Shown: positions 7,978 to 17,526, counted from the stretch's first letter. The stretch is 64,000 nt of DNA from Lachnospiraceae bacterium (GCA_017473905.1 JAFUJA010000014.1:1-64000); one strand, 5' to 3'. The notes: generated by a model from the sequence alone, not told the origin. Numbers and translations are program-made.

Positions 7978-9744
7978 TTATTTTAAGGAAGGTTTGTAAA
8001 TATAAAAGCGGTCATTCGCACCTTCTACCGTTTCGTAAAGAGTGAGGGTGATTTCCGGATAGTAAGAGGTGAATTCCTCGCCGGTCATTCCCTTTGATTC
8101 ATGTAAAACAAGATAGACGTCTTCGCCTGTGGTGAGGGCGTCTTTTATATTGGAATAGCCGTGTAAGGCAAGTTTTTTATCCAGCAAAGGATGACCGGAA
8201 ATCCAACCGCCTAAGGTAATATAATTTTCGTAGGAAGAGTCATAATCAGCAATGGCAGGCTCCGTACGGTAAACCGTGGCATAAACGTCTGCCAGATACA
8301 GATTATCGGGATGCTCCTGCATGTAAGCAAACAGCACATTCTGGGATTTGTTGATTTCCTGCTGGTTATTATATGCCGTAATTCCCATAGAAGCTGTCAC
8401 AGGCAACATTGCCAGGAAAAGAAGTGCCAGAACCGTTCCGACTGCTGACAGAATGGTTTTGCTTTTGTTTTCTTTTAAAAGGAGCGCAAAGAGGGCAGCA
8501 AATAAGATGCATTCTGCCAGATAAACGGAAAGGGTAACCCGTTCCGGATAGCGTCCCTGATAAAACAGATAAACAAATAATAAGGAGCGTAATACACCCA
8601 TTGCACCCAAAGGAATAAAGAAGGCGTATTTTTTACGTAAAAGAATGGCTGCAAAAGCAAGGGCATACAAACCCAGCGCCATAAAGTTGTACGGATAGTC
8701 CGCATTTTTTTGTAATGTGCGGATTTTATATGTGGAGAATGCGTTCTTCAGTTTATTGACGGGGGAAAGCTCCAAACCGGCATCTTTTTTGTAGGAAGCC
8801 ATGCTGAGGAACTTTTCGGGAGAAGATGTTTCGTCCAATAAAATGTTGTAATCCAGATAGATGTTTACCTCTTCCTCGGTGACTCCTTTTGAAGCATAGT
8901 AAGCACGGGCATCGGGAGTGTCGTGAATCAGTTCGTAATCATAAAGTGTAGTCCGGGCATCATTGTATTCCGTATAAGTTTTCATTTCTCCTGTCTGATA
9001 TAACAGAAAATGAAGAGCAAATAGGAAAGCCGCGCCTCCGAAGAAAATACTCATTGCGGGAAGATGATTGACAAAGGTTTGCCACAGCTTTTTATAAAAG
9101 GGGGAATGGCTGTTTTTATTATCTTCATCCGGCTTTTCCGATTCTGAATTCTTATCCGTATAACAAAGCCGCATGAGGAATGCACAAAGTACAAAGGGCA
9201 GAATCAGAATAAAAACGTTGGTCCGGATCAGAAAACAAAGAAGTAAAAGACAGATTGCGGGCAGCATGGAAAGGAGTGTCTGTTTCCATGTGTTTTTATG
9301 GAGAGCAGTAGCAAGTAAAAATGCTCCCGTTGCCCCGGTGACAGCCGCAACTACCGTATAGTGAATTAAGATATACTGGAAAAAAAACAGCGCACCAAAA
9401 CCCAAAGGGACAAGTAAAAAAACAAGGATTTGGCCCATGACGGTTTCCTGCATGGAGAAAAGACGATGCAGAACCAAGGCGAAACAAAGAATAAAGCAGG
9501 AACAAAGAAACAGTCCCAGCCAGGGAACAGTGGGTAAAATTCCATAAAAAAGAGCCAGCACATGACTCAGGGGGGCATTGAAATAAACCGCCAATCCGCT
9601 GTTTTCGGCCGCAAAAGTGCCGGACAGAATGCTTTGAATCATTAAATCGTCATTGAGACAATAGGTAACATCAAAGCATAATGCCCCGAGAAAAAACAGG
9701 CAGATTGTTAAGGGTAATGTAATGGCTGTATTTTTATGTGTCAT
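7978..9744 (-). CDS. Multi-span membrane protein, probable GT-C glycosyltransferase
   Basis: About 588 residues with 10-12 spans. The first outside loop reads CFDVTYCLNDDLMIQ, with an Asp-Asp pair where GT-C enzymes carry catalytic acids; a soluble C-terminal domain of about 120 residues follows the last span. It is co-directional with the GtrB-like gene (gap about 45 bases), so the two probably form one minus-strand operon ending at the terminator at 7904-7943. Start at 9744 is preferred because AGAGAACGG lies upstream; the in-frame ATG at 9768 has no visible ribosome binding site but cannot be excluded. Probable role: transfer of the sugar loaded on lipid by the GtrB-like enzyme. Confidence 0.6.
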   Translation of the reverse strand: MTHKNTAITLPLTICLFFLGALCFDVTYCLNDDLMIQSILSGTFAAENSGLAVYFNAPLSHVLALFYGILPTVPWLGLFLCSCFILCFALVLHRLFSMQETVMGQILVFLLVPLGFGALFFFQYILIHYTVVAAVTGATGAFLLATALHKNTWKQTLLSMLPAICLLLLCFLIRTNVFILILPFVLCAFLMRLCYTDKNSESEKPDEDNKNSHSPFYKKLWQTFVNHLPAMSIFFGGAAFLFALHFLLYQTGEMKTYTEYNDARTTLYDYELIHDTPDARAYYASKGVTEEEVNIYLDYNILLDETSSPEKFLSMASYKKDAGLELSPVNKLKNAFSTYKIRTLQKNADYPYNFMALGLYALAFAAILLRKKYAFFIPLGAMGVLRSLLFVYLFYQGRYPERVTLSVYLAECILFAALFALLLKENKSKTILSAVGTVLALLFLAMLPVTASMGITAYNNQQEINKSQNVLFAYMQEHPDNLYLADVYATVYRTEPAIADYDSSYENYITLGGWISGHPLLDKKLALHGYSNIKDALTTGEDVYLVLHESKGMTGEEFTSYYPEITLTLYETVEGANDRFYIYKPSLK

Positions 9745-9789
9745 AGGAATCCGTTCTCTTTTAGACATTCGTATTGTGCAGGTATTATT

Positions 9790-10719
9790 TTACTTGCGGG
9801 GCTTGTGTTCTTCATCAATAATGAAGGGAGGGCGGTTTCTGGCCGCATCCAGGGTTCTCCAAAGATATTCGCCAAGAATTCCCAGCATCATGAGAATCAG
9901 ACCTGAGGAACAAAGGTTAACGCACATCAGTGAAGACCAGCCTGCGATGGGGGTACCCTGCGTGAAATACTCTACAAGAACACAGATAAAAAGTGCAATG
10001 GCACCTACGTTAAATAAGCTTCCCACGATGGTCATAAAACGAATGGGGATATAGGAGAAGCTCATCATGGAATCCATAACCAGCTTGATTTTTTTGGAAA
10101 GAGTCCAGCGGGACTTTCCTTTTTCCCTGTTTTTACGGTCAAAATAAATCATGTCGGTCTGAAAACCGGCCCACATAACCTGAAGGGTGAGGCTGGAATT
10201 CTTTTCGTCAAGACGTTCCAACACTTCGATTACCTTACGGTCGATCAGATAGCAGTCACAACCGGTGGAAGGCATGTTCTTATTGACGAAGCTGCGAATC
10301 AAAGCATAGTACATGTTGGCAAAGAGAATTTTGATTTTGCTTTCATCTCTGGAACGGCGGATGGCAAGAACTACTTTGTTTCCCTTTTTCCAACTGTCAT
10401 ACATTTCAAGAATCAGGGAAGAGTCTTCCTGCAAGTCAGCCTGTTTGGTTACGGCGCAGTCGCCGGTGCAAACCGATAAACCTGCAAGCAAAGCCGCATG
10501 TTCTCCAAAGTTTCTGGAAAGCTTTACCAGACGCACGTTTTCGTCCATGTCACGGATCTGATTCATGATTTCCCAGGAATTGTCGCCGGAACCGTCATCT
10601 ACGAATACCAGCTCATATTCTCCCAGCTTATCAAAAATTTTATCCTTCATATCGTTATATAAGTCCATTAAGGTATCGGAATTGTAATATACCGGTACTA
10701 CGATGGAAATTTTACTCAT
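9790..10719 (-). CDS. Polyprenyl-phosphate glycosyltransferase, GtrB/DPM1-like GT2
   Basis: 309 residues. A GT2 domain (SIVVPVYYN; FVDDGSGDNSW; QADLQED in place of the usual DADLQDP) is followed by two membrane spans near 225-285, the GtrB/PgaC-short layout that makes polyprenyl-phosphate glucose, mannose or similar on the inner face. TAGGAGG is placed 7 bases before the ATG at 10719; an in-frame upstream ATG at 10764 lies on top of the promoter. A consensus promoter sits at 10753-10781. Together with GtrA and the GT-C proteins it suggests extracytoplasmic side-chain glycosylation. Confidence 0.85.
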   Translation of the reverse strand: MSKISIVVPVYYNSDTLMDLYNDMKDKIFDKLGEYELVFVDDGSGDNSWEIMNQIRDMDENVRLVKLSRNFGEHAALLAGLSVCTGDCAVTKQADLQEDSSLILEMYDSWKKGNKVVLAIRRSRDESKIKILFANMYYALIRSFVNKNMPSTGCDCYLIDRKVIEVLERLDEKNSSLTLQVMWAGFQTDMIYFDRKNREKGKSRWTLSKKIKLVMDSMMSFSYIPIRFMTIVGSLFNVGAIALFICVLVEYFTQGTPIAGWSSLMCVNLCSSGLILMMLGILGEYLWRTLDAARNRPPFIIDEEHKPRK

Positions 10720-10752
10720 GATATTCCTCCTAAAAGTAAAGCATGTCTTAAT

Positions 10753-10781
10753 ATTATACCCCATTCTAAAAGGGTTTTCAA
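10753..10781 (-). promoter_or_regulatory. Sigma-A promoter TTGAAA-17-TATAAT
   Basis: On the minus strand TTGAAA (10781-10776) and TATAAT (10758-10753) are 17 bases apart and lie 34 bases before the GtrB-like start codon. Confidence 0.75.
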
Positions 10782-10814
10782 TTATAAAAGTCTTTACTCT
10801 CAGGTTCTGCGGTT

Positions 10815-11051
10815 TTATTCGTTACGGGGGTGATATTTCCGCATGGCGTAAACGGTGGAAATTTTTTGTAAAGAGAGAGGATTTCTGCACTTTTCCATAA
10901 AATCTTCCCGCTGGGAAACATTCCATCCTATATAGGTAACGTAAGGTGTTTTTAATTCAGTCAGTTGGGTATCGCAGGCGGGACAAAGCGTACGGTGTCC
11001 GCTGAGAATATGAATGCGGTCGCAATTTCCGCAAAAATGAAGATACAACAT
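10815..11051 (-). CDS. Small zinc-ribbon protein of unknown function
   Basis: 78 residues with two Cys pairs, FCGNCDR near the start and LCPACDT near residue 23-27, spaced like a zinc ribbon. A ribosome binding site AAAGGAG lies 7 bases before the ATG, supporting it as a real gene. Similar short cysteine-pair proteins are, from memory, frequent in Lachnospiraceae. There is no signal peptide, so it is probably cytoplasmic and may bind nucleic acid or protein. It lies between the AraC regulator and the GtrB-like operon on the same strand but has its own leader. Confidence 0.65.
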   Translation of the reverse strand: MLYLHFCGNCDRIHILSGHRTLCPACDTQLTELKTPYVTYIGWNVSQREDFMEKCRNPLSLQKISTVYAMRKYHPRNE

Positions 11052-11158
11052 AAAGAAACTCCTTTCGCAAAACAGTTTTTGTCAATCCTTGGTTTCTTAA
11101 GAAAATCCTTTGTATCTTTGGGAAAATCCCGCATCAGAATGGTAGTATAGAAAATATC

Positions 11159-11186
11159 CGCCTTTTTTCATTCCGGAAAAAAGGCG
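11159..11186. terminator. Perfect 10-bp hairpin, possible terminator
   Basis: CGCCTTTTTT (11159-11168) pairs perfectly with AAAAAAGGCG (11177-11186) around an 8-base loop, in the 222-base gap behind the AraC gene. A T-tract after the stem is missing on both strands, so termination could be weak. A second dyad TTTCGTC/GACGAAA (11216-11252 region) lies nearby. No gene is seen in the gap. Confidence 0.4.
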
Positions 11187-11273
11187 CATTTCAAGTATGT
11201 CATTTTCCGTCGATTTCGTCAATGAAAAAATGAGAAAATTTGCGACGAAACCTGACAAAAAACAAGAAAGATT

Positions 11274-12137
11274 TTAACTCCTCCAGCTTTTACGGAAGTC
11301 ACCGGGTGTGATGCCTTCTATCTTTTTAAAAGTCCTTACAAAATAATTTCCGTCTCCGAATCCGCATTGTGCTGCGATTTCTTCCATGGTCAGGTCGGTA
11401 AAACGAAGCAGGTGTTTTCCGCGGGTAATCCGCAGTCCCGCAAGATAACTGTGAACGGAAGTGCCGAACTGGTCTTTGAACAGTCGCGTTAAATAAAATT
11501 TGTTGATGTAAAAACGTCCGGCCAAATCATCTAAGGAGATTTTCTCCTGAAAGTGAGCATCTAAGTATTCCTTTACCTCCAGCAGATTTTTACGTTTTCC
11601 CGTATCCGCATTTCCTTCCTCGTAGGTGGTTTCTTTCATAAGCATGGTAAGAAGAGAAGTGAGTTTCTCGCATAGCAGCATATCCCTGATATAGTCGTGG
11701 CTTTCGGCAATGGAATGGATTTCCGACAAAAGGGAAGCATAAACAGTGGGATTTTCCGGGGTGAAATGGCATGCACCGCCCCTCTCTCTGTATTTGTCAT
11801 AAATGGCCCGTCCCGCATCTCCGTAAAAATGTACCCAGCGCAACTGCCAGAGTTTTCTGGAGGTATGGTGGGCATAGGGACTGGCGCAATCTAAAAATAC
11901 GCAGTCTCCCGGCCGGAGCGTATAGGTGGTGTTTTCGTATTCCAGATTACCTTCTCCGGATAAAACAATAAAAAACAAAAGGGAGGAAAGCCCTTCACGC
12001 CTGCTGGTGTGGGGCTGTTCCGCCTGAAGTGTTCCTGTTTCCTGCAGGTGTAAAAGATTCTTCCTGGCGAAGGTGGAGGGGGTGTATAAAATACGGCTTG
12101 AGGATACAATATCCCCATGAAAAATAGAATGATCCAT
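11274..12137 (-). CDS. AraC-family transcriptional regulator with N-terminal cupin
   Basis: 287 residues. The N-terminal half is an AraC-type sensing cupin (LRPGDCVFLD; YAHHTS), the C-terminal hundred residues hold two helix-turn-helix motifs (ISLDDLAGRFYINKFYLTRLF and MEEIAAQCGFGDGNYFVRTFKK) ending in the family signature ITPGDFR. AAAGGAG precedes the ATG at 12137; the ATG at 12161 has no such site. It is transcribed away from gmd and probably senses a sugar or cell-envelope cue. The duplicated ATTGTGC motif in the shared upstream region is a candidate binding site. Confidence 0.9.
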   Translation of the reverse strand: MDHSIFHGDIVSSSRILYTPSTFARKNLLHLQETGTLQAEQPHTSRREGLSSLLFFIVLSGEGNLEYENTTYTLRPGDCVFLDCASPYAHHTSRKLWQLRWVHFYGDAGRAIYDKYRERGGACHFTPENPTVYASLLSEIHSIAESHDYIRDMLLCEKLTSLLTMLMKETTYEEGNADTGKRKNLLEVKEYLDAHFQEKISLDDLAGRFYINKFYLTRLFKDQFGTSVHSYLAGLRITRGKHLLRFTDLTMEEIAAQCGFGDGNYFVRTFKKIEGITPGDFRKSWRS

Positions 12138-12162
12138 TTTAACGACTCCTTTTAGAATCAAA

Positions 12163-12259
12163 ATTGTGCGATTTTTAACTTTGTATAAAAGAAAATATCA
12201 TTTAAAACAAGTATAACACATAAGTCAATATTGTGCTATTAAAACCCAATTTTTACACT
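12163..12259 (+). promoter_or_regulatory. Divergent regulatory region with duplicated ATTGTGC-n-ATT motif and weak gmd promoter
   Basis: ATTGTGCgATT (12163-12173) recurs as ATTGTGCtATT (12230-12240), 67 bases apart in direct orientation. The second copy overlaps the -35 of a weak + strand promoter, TTGTGC (12231-12236)-17-TACACT (12254-12259), ahead of gmd. A poor -35 covered by a repeat is what a class II AraC-type activator site would look like. Binding by the adjacent regulator is inference. Confidence 0.4.
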
Positions 12260-12348
12260 AAACAAATAGGTGAAACAGAAGTATGATAGGAAAGGTGGGT
12301 TATTGTTCCATAAAAGTTGAATGTATTCCCGAAAAGGAGATAACAAAT

Positions 12349-13389
12349 ATGAAAAAAGCATTGATTACAGGTATTACGGGCCAGGACGGCTCTTTTCTTG
12401 CAGAGTTCCTTCTGGAAAAAGGATATGAAGTACACGGTATCGTAAGACGCGCCTCAGTTTCCAATACATCACGTATAGACGGACTGCTTGCGCAGGGGAA
12501 AATCAGACTTCATGAAGGAGATCTTTCCGATTCTTCTTCTCTGGTGCGGATTATCAGTCTTGTAAAACCGGATGAAATATACAATCTTGCGGCACAGTCA
12601 CATGTACAGGTTTCTTTTGATGTGCCGGAGTATACGGGAGAAGTGGATGCCATTGGCGTGCTTCGACTTTTAGAGGCAGTAAGAATTCTCGGGCTTGAAA
12701 AAACAACCAGAATTTATCAGGCGTCTACCTCGGAGCTTTACGGTAAGGTGGAGGAGATTCCCCAGAAGGAAACCACTCCTTTCCATCCTTACAGCCCTTA
12801 TGCGGTGGCAAAGCAGTATGCTTTCTGGATTACGAAAGAATACAGAGAAGCTTACGGTATGTTTGCGGTAAACGGTATTCTGTTTAACCACGAATCCGAA
12901 CGCAGAGGGGAAAACTTCGTAACACGTAAAATTACTCTGGCAGCAGGCCGGATTGCGGAAGGGTTACAGGATCATCTGGAACTTGGAAATATGGATTCTC
13001 TCCGTGACTGGGGATATGCAAAGGATTATGTGGAGTGTATGTGGCTTATGCTGCAGCATGATACACCGGAGGATTTTGTTATCGCTACCGGAGAACAGCA
13101 TACGGTAAGGGATTTTACGGAAAAAACATTTGCAGCTAACGGAATTACCATTCGCTGGGAAGGCAAAGGTCTTGAGGAAAAGGGATATGATGCCGTTACG
13201 GGTAAAATGCTTGTGTGCGTAAATCCGGCATGGTTTCGTCCTACGGATGTGGACAATCTGCTTGGAGATCCTACCAAAGCAAAGGAAGTTCTGGGCTGGA
13301 ATCCCCGTAAAACAACTTATGAAGAGTTAATCCGGATTATGGCGGAGCATGACCGTGCCCTTGCCAAAAAGGAAGCGGCACTTAAATAG
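12349..13389 (+). CDS. gmd: GDP-mannose 4,6-dehydratase
   Basis: 346 residues, a normal Gmd length. The NADP-binding loop [15 protein letters not shown] (8-22), the catalytic Thr127 and Glu129 in ASTSELYG, and Tyr151/Lys155 in YAVAK are all present, as is the HESERRG segment typical of Gmd. It turns GDP-D-mannose into GDP-4-oxo-6-deoxymannose in the cytoplasm, the substrate of the next gene. The start at 12349 is set by AAAAGGAG 9 bases upstream rather than the ATG at 12283. First gene of the GDP-sugar run gmd-fcl-manC-manA, downstream of the AraC regulatory region. Confidence 0.96.
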   Translation: MKKALITGITGQDGSFLAEFLLEKGYEVHGIVRRASVSNTSRIDGLLAQGKIRLHEGDLSDSSSLVRIISLVKPDEIYNLAAQSHVQVSFDVPEYTGEVDAIGVLRLLEAVRILGLEKTTRIYQASTSELYGKVEEIPQKETTPFHPYSPYAVAKQYAFWITKEYREAYGMFAVNGILFNHESERRGENFVTRKITLAAGRIAEGLQDHLELGNMDSLRDWGYAKDYVECMWLMLQHDTPEDFVIATGEQHTVRDFTEKTFAANGITIRWEGKGLEEKGYDAVTGKMLVCVNPAWFRPTDVDNLLGDPTKAKEVLGWNPRKTTYEELIRIMAEHDRALAKKEAALK

Positions 13390-13441
13390 AAATCGGGAAG
13401 CGGTAAGTGACTCGTCCAACAGTATAAAACGGAGTAGAAAC

Positions 13442-14383
13442 ATGGATAAAAATGCTAAAATTTATGTGGCGGGACATAGAGGAATGGTGGGTTCTGCCAT
13501 TGTAAGAGAATTAAAAAAACAGGGATATGAAAATATTATCGTAAAAACCCACGGGGAACTGGATTTGTGCAGACAGGATCAGGTGGAAGCTTTTTTTGAA
13601 GCGGAAAAACCGGAGTATGTATTTCTTGCCGCGGCAAAGGTAGGCGGTATTGTTGCCAATCAGAGTGCCCTTGCGGATTTTATGTATGAAAATATGATTT
13701 TGGAAATGAACGTAATTCATTCTGCATGGAAGCAGGGATGTAAAAAACTTCTCTTTTTAGGATCTTCCTGTATTTATCCGAGAATGGCACCCCAGCCTAT
13801 GAAAGAAGATTGTCTTTTAACCTCTGAACTGGAGAAGACCAATGAATCGTATGCACTGGCGAAGATTTCCGGTTTGAAGTACTGTGAGTTTCTGAACCGC
13901 CAGTATGGTACGGATTATATTTCGGTAATGCCTACCAACTTATACGGACCCAATGATAATTATCACCCCACCCACAGTCATGTGCTGCCGGCTTTGATCA
14001 GACGTTTTCATGAAGCAAAGGAAAGCGGGGCAACGCAGGTGGTATGCTGGGGAGACGGAAGTCCTTTGAGAGAGTTTCTTTATGTGGATGATCTGGCAAA
14101 TCTGTGTGTATTTCTCATGAATCATTACAGCGGTAATGAGACCGTAAATGCAGGAACCGGCAAAGAGTTAAGCATTAAGGAATTGACGGAACTGGTAGCC
14201 AAGGTAGTTGGATATGAAGGAGAAATTGCCTGGGATACTTCCAAGCCCAACGGTACGCCCCGTAAGCTTTTAGATGTGTCCAAGGCATCGGCACTGGGCT
14301 GGAATTACCGTACGGAGCTGGAAGAAGGTATCCGTCTGGCATATAAGGATTTTCTGGAAAATCCCATGCGTGCGGAAAGATAG
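13442..14383 (+). CDS. fcl: GDP-L-fucose synthase
   Basis: 313 residues. The [10 protein letters not shown] coenzyme loop (11-20), the GSSCIYP active-site segment (Ser108/Ser109, Cys110) and Tyr137/Lys141 in YALAK match GDP-4-oxo-6-deoxymannose 3,5-epimerase-4-reductase. It completes GDP-L-fucose from the gmd product using NADPH. The start is placed at 13442 with CGGAG 7 bases upstream; the longer frame from 13349 overlaps gmd and lacks a site. A 17-base gap separates it from manC, so the two are co-transcribed. Confidence 0.95.
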   Translation: MDKNAKIYVAGHRGMVGSAIVRELKKQGYENIIVKTHGELDLCRQDQVEAFFEAEKPEYVFLAAAKVGGIVANQSALADFMYENMILEMNVIHSAWKQGCKKLLFLGSSCIYPRMAPQPMKEDCLLTSELEKTNESYALAKISGLKYCEFLNRQYGTDYISVMPTNLYGPNDNYHPTHSHVLPALIRRFHEAKESGATQVVCWGDGSPLREFLYVDDLANLCVFLMNHYSGNETVNAGTGKELSIKELTELVAKVVGYEGEIAWDTSKPNGTPRKLLDVSKASALGWNYRTELEEGIRLAYKDFLENPMRAER

Positions 14384-14400
14384 AAAGAAGAGGATAAAAC

Positions 14401-15717
14401 ATGAATGTGATTTTACTTTCCGGGGGAAGCGGAAAGCGTCTGTGGCCCCTTTCAAACGATATACGTTCCAAACAGTTTATTAAAATTTTTAAGGATGAAG
14501 CGGGTAATTATGAATCCATGGTACAAAGGGTTTATCGCCAGATTATGGATGTGGACAAAGAATCCGTTGTTACGGTTGCGACTTCCAAATCGCAGATTTC
14601 TGCCCTGCGCAACCAGCTGGGAGAAAATGTGTCCATTTCTTTAGAACCCTGCAGAAGGGATACCTTTCCTGCAATTGTACTTGCTGCCGCATATTTAAAA
14701 GATGTGGCGGGTGTGCCGGAAGATGAGGCGGTTGTGGTCTGTCCCGTGGATCCTTATGTGGAAAAGGAATATTTTGAAGCTCTTCATCAGTTGGGTGCTC
14801 TTGCAAAGCAGGGAGCGGGGAATATTGTACTGATGGGAATAGAACCTACGTATCCCAGTGAAAAATACGGATACATTATTCCGAAGGGAAATGACAACGT
14901 AAGCAAAGTAGATACTTTTAAGGAAAAACCGGACGTAAAAACAGCCGAAGAATACATTCGCCGGGGGGCTTTGTGGAACGGCGGTGTATTTGCGTTTCAA
15001 CTGAAGTATGTGCTGAATAAGGCGCATGAAATCATTGATTTTACGGATTATCAGGATTTGTTTGATAAGTATGAAACGCTGGAAAAAATCAGCTTTGACT
15101 ATGCGGTTGTGGAGAAAGAAGACAATATTGCGGTGATGCGTTTTGCAGGGGAATGGAAGGATCTTGGAACCTGGAATACCTTAACGGAAGCAATGAAGGA
15201 AAACATTGTGGGAAACGGGGAAATGGACGATACCTGCGAAAATCTTCATGTTATCAATGAACTGGATATTCCCATTTTGTGTATGGGATTAAAAGATATG
15301 GTGGTTTCCGCCAGCGCAGACGGCATTCTCGTATCCGATAAGGGTGCGTCAAGCTATATTAAGCCTTATGTAGATAAAATGGACAACCGGATTATGTATG
15401 CGGAAAAATCATGGGGAAGCTACAGGGTTATGGATGTGGAGGAAGGAAGCGTTACCATAAAAGTAACTTTAAATCCCGGTCATTCCATGAACTATCACAG
15501 CCATGAACACAGGGATGAAATCTGGAGCATCATATCCGGACAGGGAAGAACCGTTGTAGACGGGATGGAACAGACTGTTTATCCCGGGGATGTAATCACA
15601 ATGCAGGCAGGCTGTAAGCACACCATTTTTGCAGATACCGAACTGAAACTGATTGAGGTTCAGCTTGGTAAGGAGATTCGTATTGATGACAAGCAGAAGC
15701 ACTCGCTGGAATCCTGA
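14401..15717 (+). CDS. manC: Mannose-1-phosphate guanylyltransferase with C-terminal cupin
   Basis: 438 residues. The nucleotidyltransferase signature LLSGGSGKRLWPLSN is at 5-19, followed by KQFIKIF, EPCRRDTFPAI and FKEKPD; the last 110 residues form a cupin (MNYHSHEHRDEIW; VYPGDVITM) as in type II mannose-6-phosphate isomerase/guanylyltransferases. It makes GDP-mannose from mannose-1-phosphate and GTP. A separate type I isomerase follows, overlapping by 32 bases, so the cupin may be needed for stability rather than isomerisation. Slightly shorter than the approximately 470 residues of proteobacterial ManC. Confidence 0.92.
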   Translation: MNVILLSGGSGKRLWPLSNDIRSKQFIKIFKDEAGNYESMVQRVYRQIMDVDKESVVTVATSKSQISALRNQLGENVSISLEPCRRDTFPAIVLAAAYLKDVAGVPEDEAVVVCPVDPYVEKEYFEALHQLGALAKQGAGNIVLMGIEPTYPSEKYGYIIPKGNDNVSKVDTFKEKPDVKTAEEYIRRGALWNGGVFAFQLKYVLNKAHEIIDFTDYQDLFDKYETLEKISFDYAVVEKEDNIAVMRFAGEWKDLGTWNTLTEAMKENIVGNGEMDDTCENLHVINELDIPILCMGLKDMVVSASADGILVSDKGASSYIKPYVDKMDNRIMYAEKSWGSYRVMDVEEGSVTIKVTLNPGHSMNYHSHEHRDEIWSIISGQGRTVVDGMEQTVYPGDVITMQAGCKHTIFADTELKLIEVQLGKEIRIDDKQKHSLES

Positions 15718-16705
15718 AAGAACTCCTTTTTTACTGGAACCGGTAACAAAGGATTATCTGTGGGGAGGTACCAGACTTTCGGAAGAATATAAAAAGGGAA
15801 CGGAAGGTTCTCTCATAGCAGAATCCTGGGAATGCTCCACCCACGCAAACGGCAGGAGTGTGGTTGCAAGCGGCATTTTTAGGGGTAAAACCCTAAAAGA
15901 GGTTTTAGATGCCAATCCTTCCATGCTGGGAAGCCACGCAAAGGAAATCTGTCCGGAAGGGGAACTGCCCATTCTGGTGAAACTCATTGATGCGGCGGAA
16001 AATGCCTCCGTACAGGTGCATCCGGATGATGCATATGCCATAAAAAACGAAGACAGTCTCGGAAAGACGGAAATGTGGTATGTTCTGGATGCCAAACCGG
16101 ATGCGAAACTTATTTACGGTTTTTACAGAAGCATGACTGAATCTTTAGTACGGGAAAGCTTACGGGCAGGCACTTTGGAAAAATATCTCCGTAAGGTAAA
16201 TGTGAAAAAAGACGATGTGTTTTTCGTGGAGCCGGGATGCGTTCATTCCATCGGTGCAGGTATCCTTCTGGCGGAAATTCAGGAAAATTCCGATGTGACA
16301 TACCGTTTGTATGATTATGACAGGGTTGATAAAAACGGTGAAAAACGTTCCCTGCATCAGGAGAAGGGGCTGGAGGTCATGAAGTTCACAGGGAGCAATA
16401 ACCCCAGACAGCCCATGAGAATTTTTAAGTATGAACCGGGATGCGCTACGGATTTTTTATGCAGATGTAAGTGCTTTCAGGTGGAACGTAAGTTGATTTC
16501 CACGGAAGGAATGAAGGGGATTTCATGCAGAAGTGATGAAACTTCTTTCTTGGTGCTTTTATGTACGGATGGAGAGGGAAGTATTCAAAATGAATCCGCG
16601 GAGACATCAATTCCCCTAAAAAAAGGAGATTGCGTTTTTGTTCCTGCGGAATCGGATGAATTTATTCTGTCGGGGAAAATGCAGCTTTTATGGATTAAGT
16701 GCTGA
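15686..16705 (+). CDS. manA: Mannose-6-phosphate isomerase, class I
   Basis: 339 residues. The zinc ligands of type I phosphomannose isomerase are visible: Gln110 and His112 in VQVHPDD, Glu129 in KTEMWYV and His187 in GCVHSIGAG. It interconverts fructose-6-phosphate and mannose-6-phosphate and feeds manC through a phosphomannomutase (candidate at 53.1 kb). The chosen ATG at 15686 follows AAGGAG by 10 bases and overlaps manC by 32 bases, implying translational coupling; an earlier in-frame ATG at 15653 has no site. Confidence 0.93.
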   Translation: MTSRSTRWNPERTPFLLEPVTKDYLWGGTRLSEEYKKGTEGSLIAESWECSTHANGRSVVASGIFRGKTLKEVLDANPSMLGSHAKEICPEGELPILVKLIDAAENASVQVHPDDAYAIKNEDSLGKTEMWYVLDAKPDAKLIYGFYRSMTESLVRESLRAGTLEKYLRKVNVKKDDVFFVEPGCVHSIGAGILLAEIQENSDVTYRLYDYDRVDKNGEKRSLHQEKGLEVMKFTGSNNPRQPMRIFKYEPGCATDFLCRCKCFQVERKLISTEGMKGISCRSDETSFLVLLCTDGEGSIQNESAETSIPLKKGDCVFVPAESDEFILSGKMQLLWIKC

Positions 16706-16739
16706 TGAGATAAAACTGCGCATCAGAAGGGATTATTAC

Positions 16740-16768
16740 TTGCCCCGTGGGTTTTATTCTGATAAAAT
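16740..16768 (+). promoter_or_regulatory. Promoter TTGCCC-17-TAAAAT
   Basis: In the 122-base gap after manA, TTGCCC (16740-16745) and TAAAAT (16763-16768) stand 17 bases apart and 60 bases ahead of the HD-domain gene. It probably starts a new transcript covering the bacillosamine-type genes. Confidence 0.55.
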
Positions 16769-16827
16769 AGAAATGTTACAGATTTGTAGAAAAACACGTT
16801 TTACCTGTTGGCAATTATGGAGATAAT

Positions 16828-17484
16828 ATGACATACGAAGAGATTAAGAAAAACGAAGAAGTAAATGCTTTTATGAAAAAAGGGAATGCGAATCTGGGAG
16901 TTTTGGGATATACGGACCATTCTCAGGCTCACACCGGATTTGTAGCGGAACGTGCCGCGTATATTTTACGGGAATTCGGATATTCCGACCATGAGATAGA
17001 ACTGGCCAAAATTGCAGGCTATATGCATGATATCGGGAATGCGGTGAACCGGAAGCATCATGCAGAGTACGGTGCCCTTTTGGCAAACCGGATTTTGGAA
17101 AAGACGGATATGCCCTTGGAGGACCGTATTACCGTGGTGGCGGCAATCGGAAATCATGATGAGTCTACCGGGGGAGCAATGGATGCGATTTCGGCGGCGT
17201 TAATTATCGCTGATAAAACGGATGTGCGCAGAAGCCGGGTGCGTGAGCAGGACAAGTCAGCCTTTGACATTCATGACAGAGTGAACTACGCAGTAACCAA
17301 ATCGGATGTTACTGTCAGTGAAGATAAAAAGGTGATTCTTCTGGAACTTGACATTGATGAAGAAATCTGCACCATGTATGAATATTTTGATATCTTTTTA
17401 ACCCGTATGATGATGAGCAGAGGTGCGGCCGAAATGCTGGGCGCCAAGTTTAAACTGCGGGTAAACGGTGAGAAAGTTCTGTAG
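16828..17484 (+). CDS. HD-domain phosphohydrolase
   Basis: 218 residues. The metal-binding set of the HD superfamily is present: an early His (31 or 35), the His67-Asp68 pair in YMHDIGN, and NHDE at 109-112, with a further Asp in IIADKTD. Such enzymes cleave phosphate esters of nucleotides or small metabolites; the substrate here is unknown. It is soluble and lies just ahead of a sugar aminotransferase (gap 42 bases) behind its own promoter, so it could be a housekeeping or regulatory gene caught in the cluster. A nucleotide-sugar or cyclic-dinucleotide role would be speculation. Confidence 0.8.
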   Translation: MTYEEIKKNEEVNAFMKKGNANLGVLGYTDHSQAHTGFVAERAAYILREFGYSDHEIELAKIAGYMHDIGNAVNRKHHAEYGALLANRILEKTDMPLEDRITVVAAIGNHDESTGGAMDAISAALIIADKTDVRRSRVREQDKSAFDIHDRVNYAVTKSDVTVSEDKKVILLELDIDEEICTMYEYFDIFLTRMMMSRGAAEMLGAKFKLRVNGEKVL

Positions 17485-17526
17485 AACTCCGGACAGATAA
17501 GAAATGTAGAAAGTCAGGAACATGCA

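Noticed and set aside
12283..12348. N-terminal extension of gmd
   Set aside because: No ribosome binding site at 12283, while AAAAGGAG fits 12349 and the protein then begins at the normal [14 protein letters not shown].
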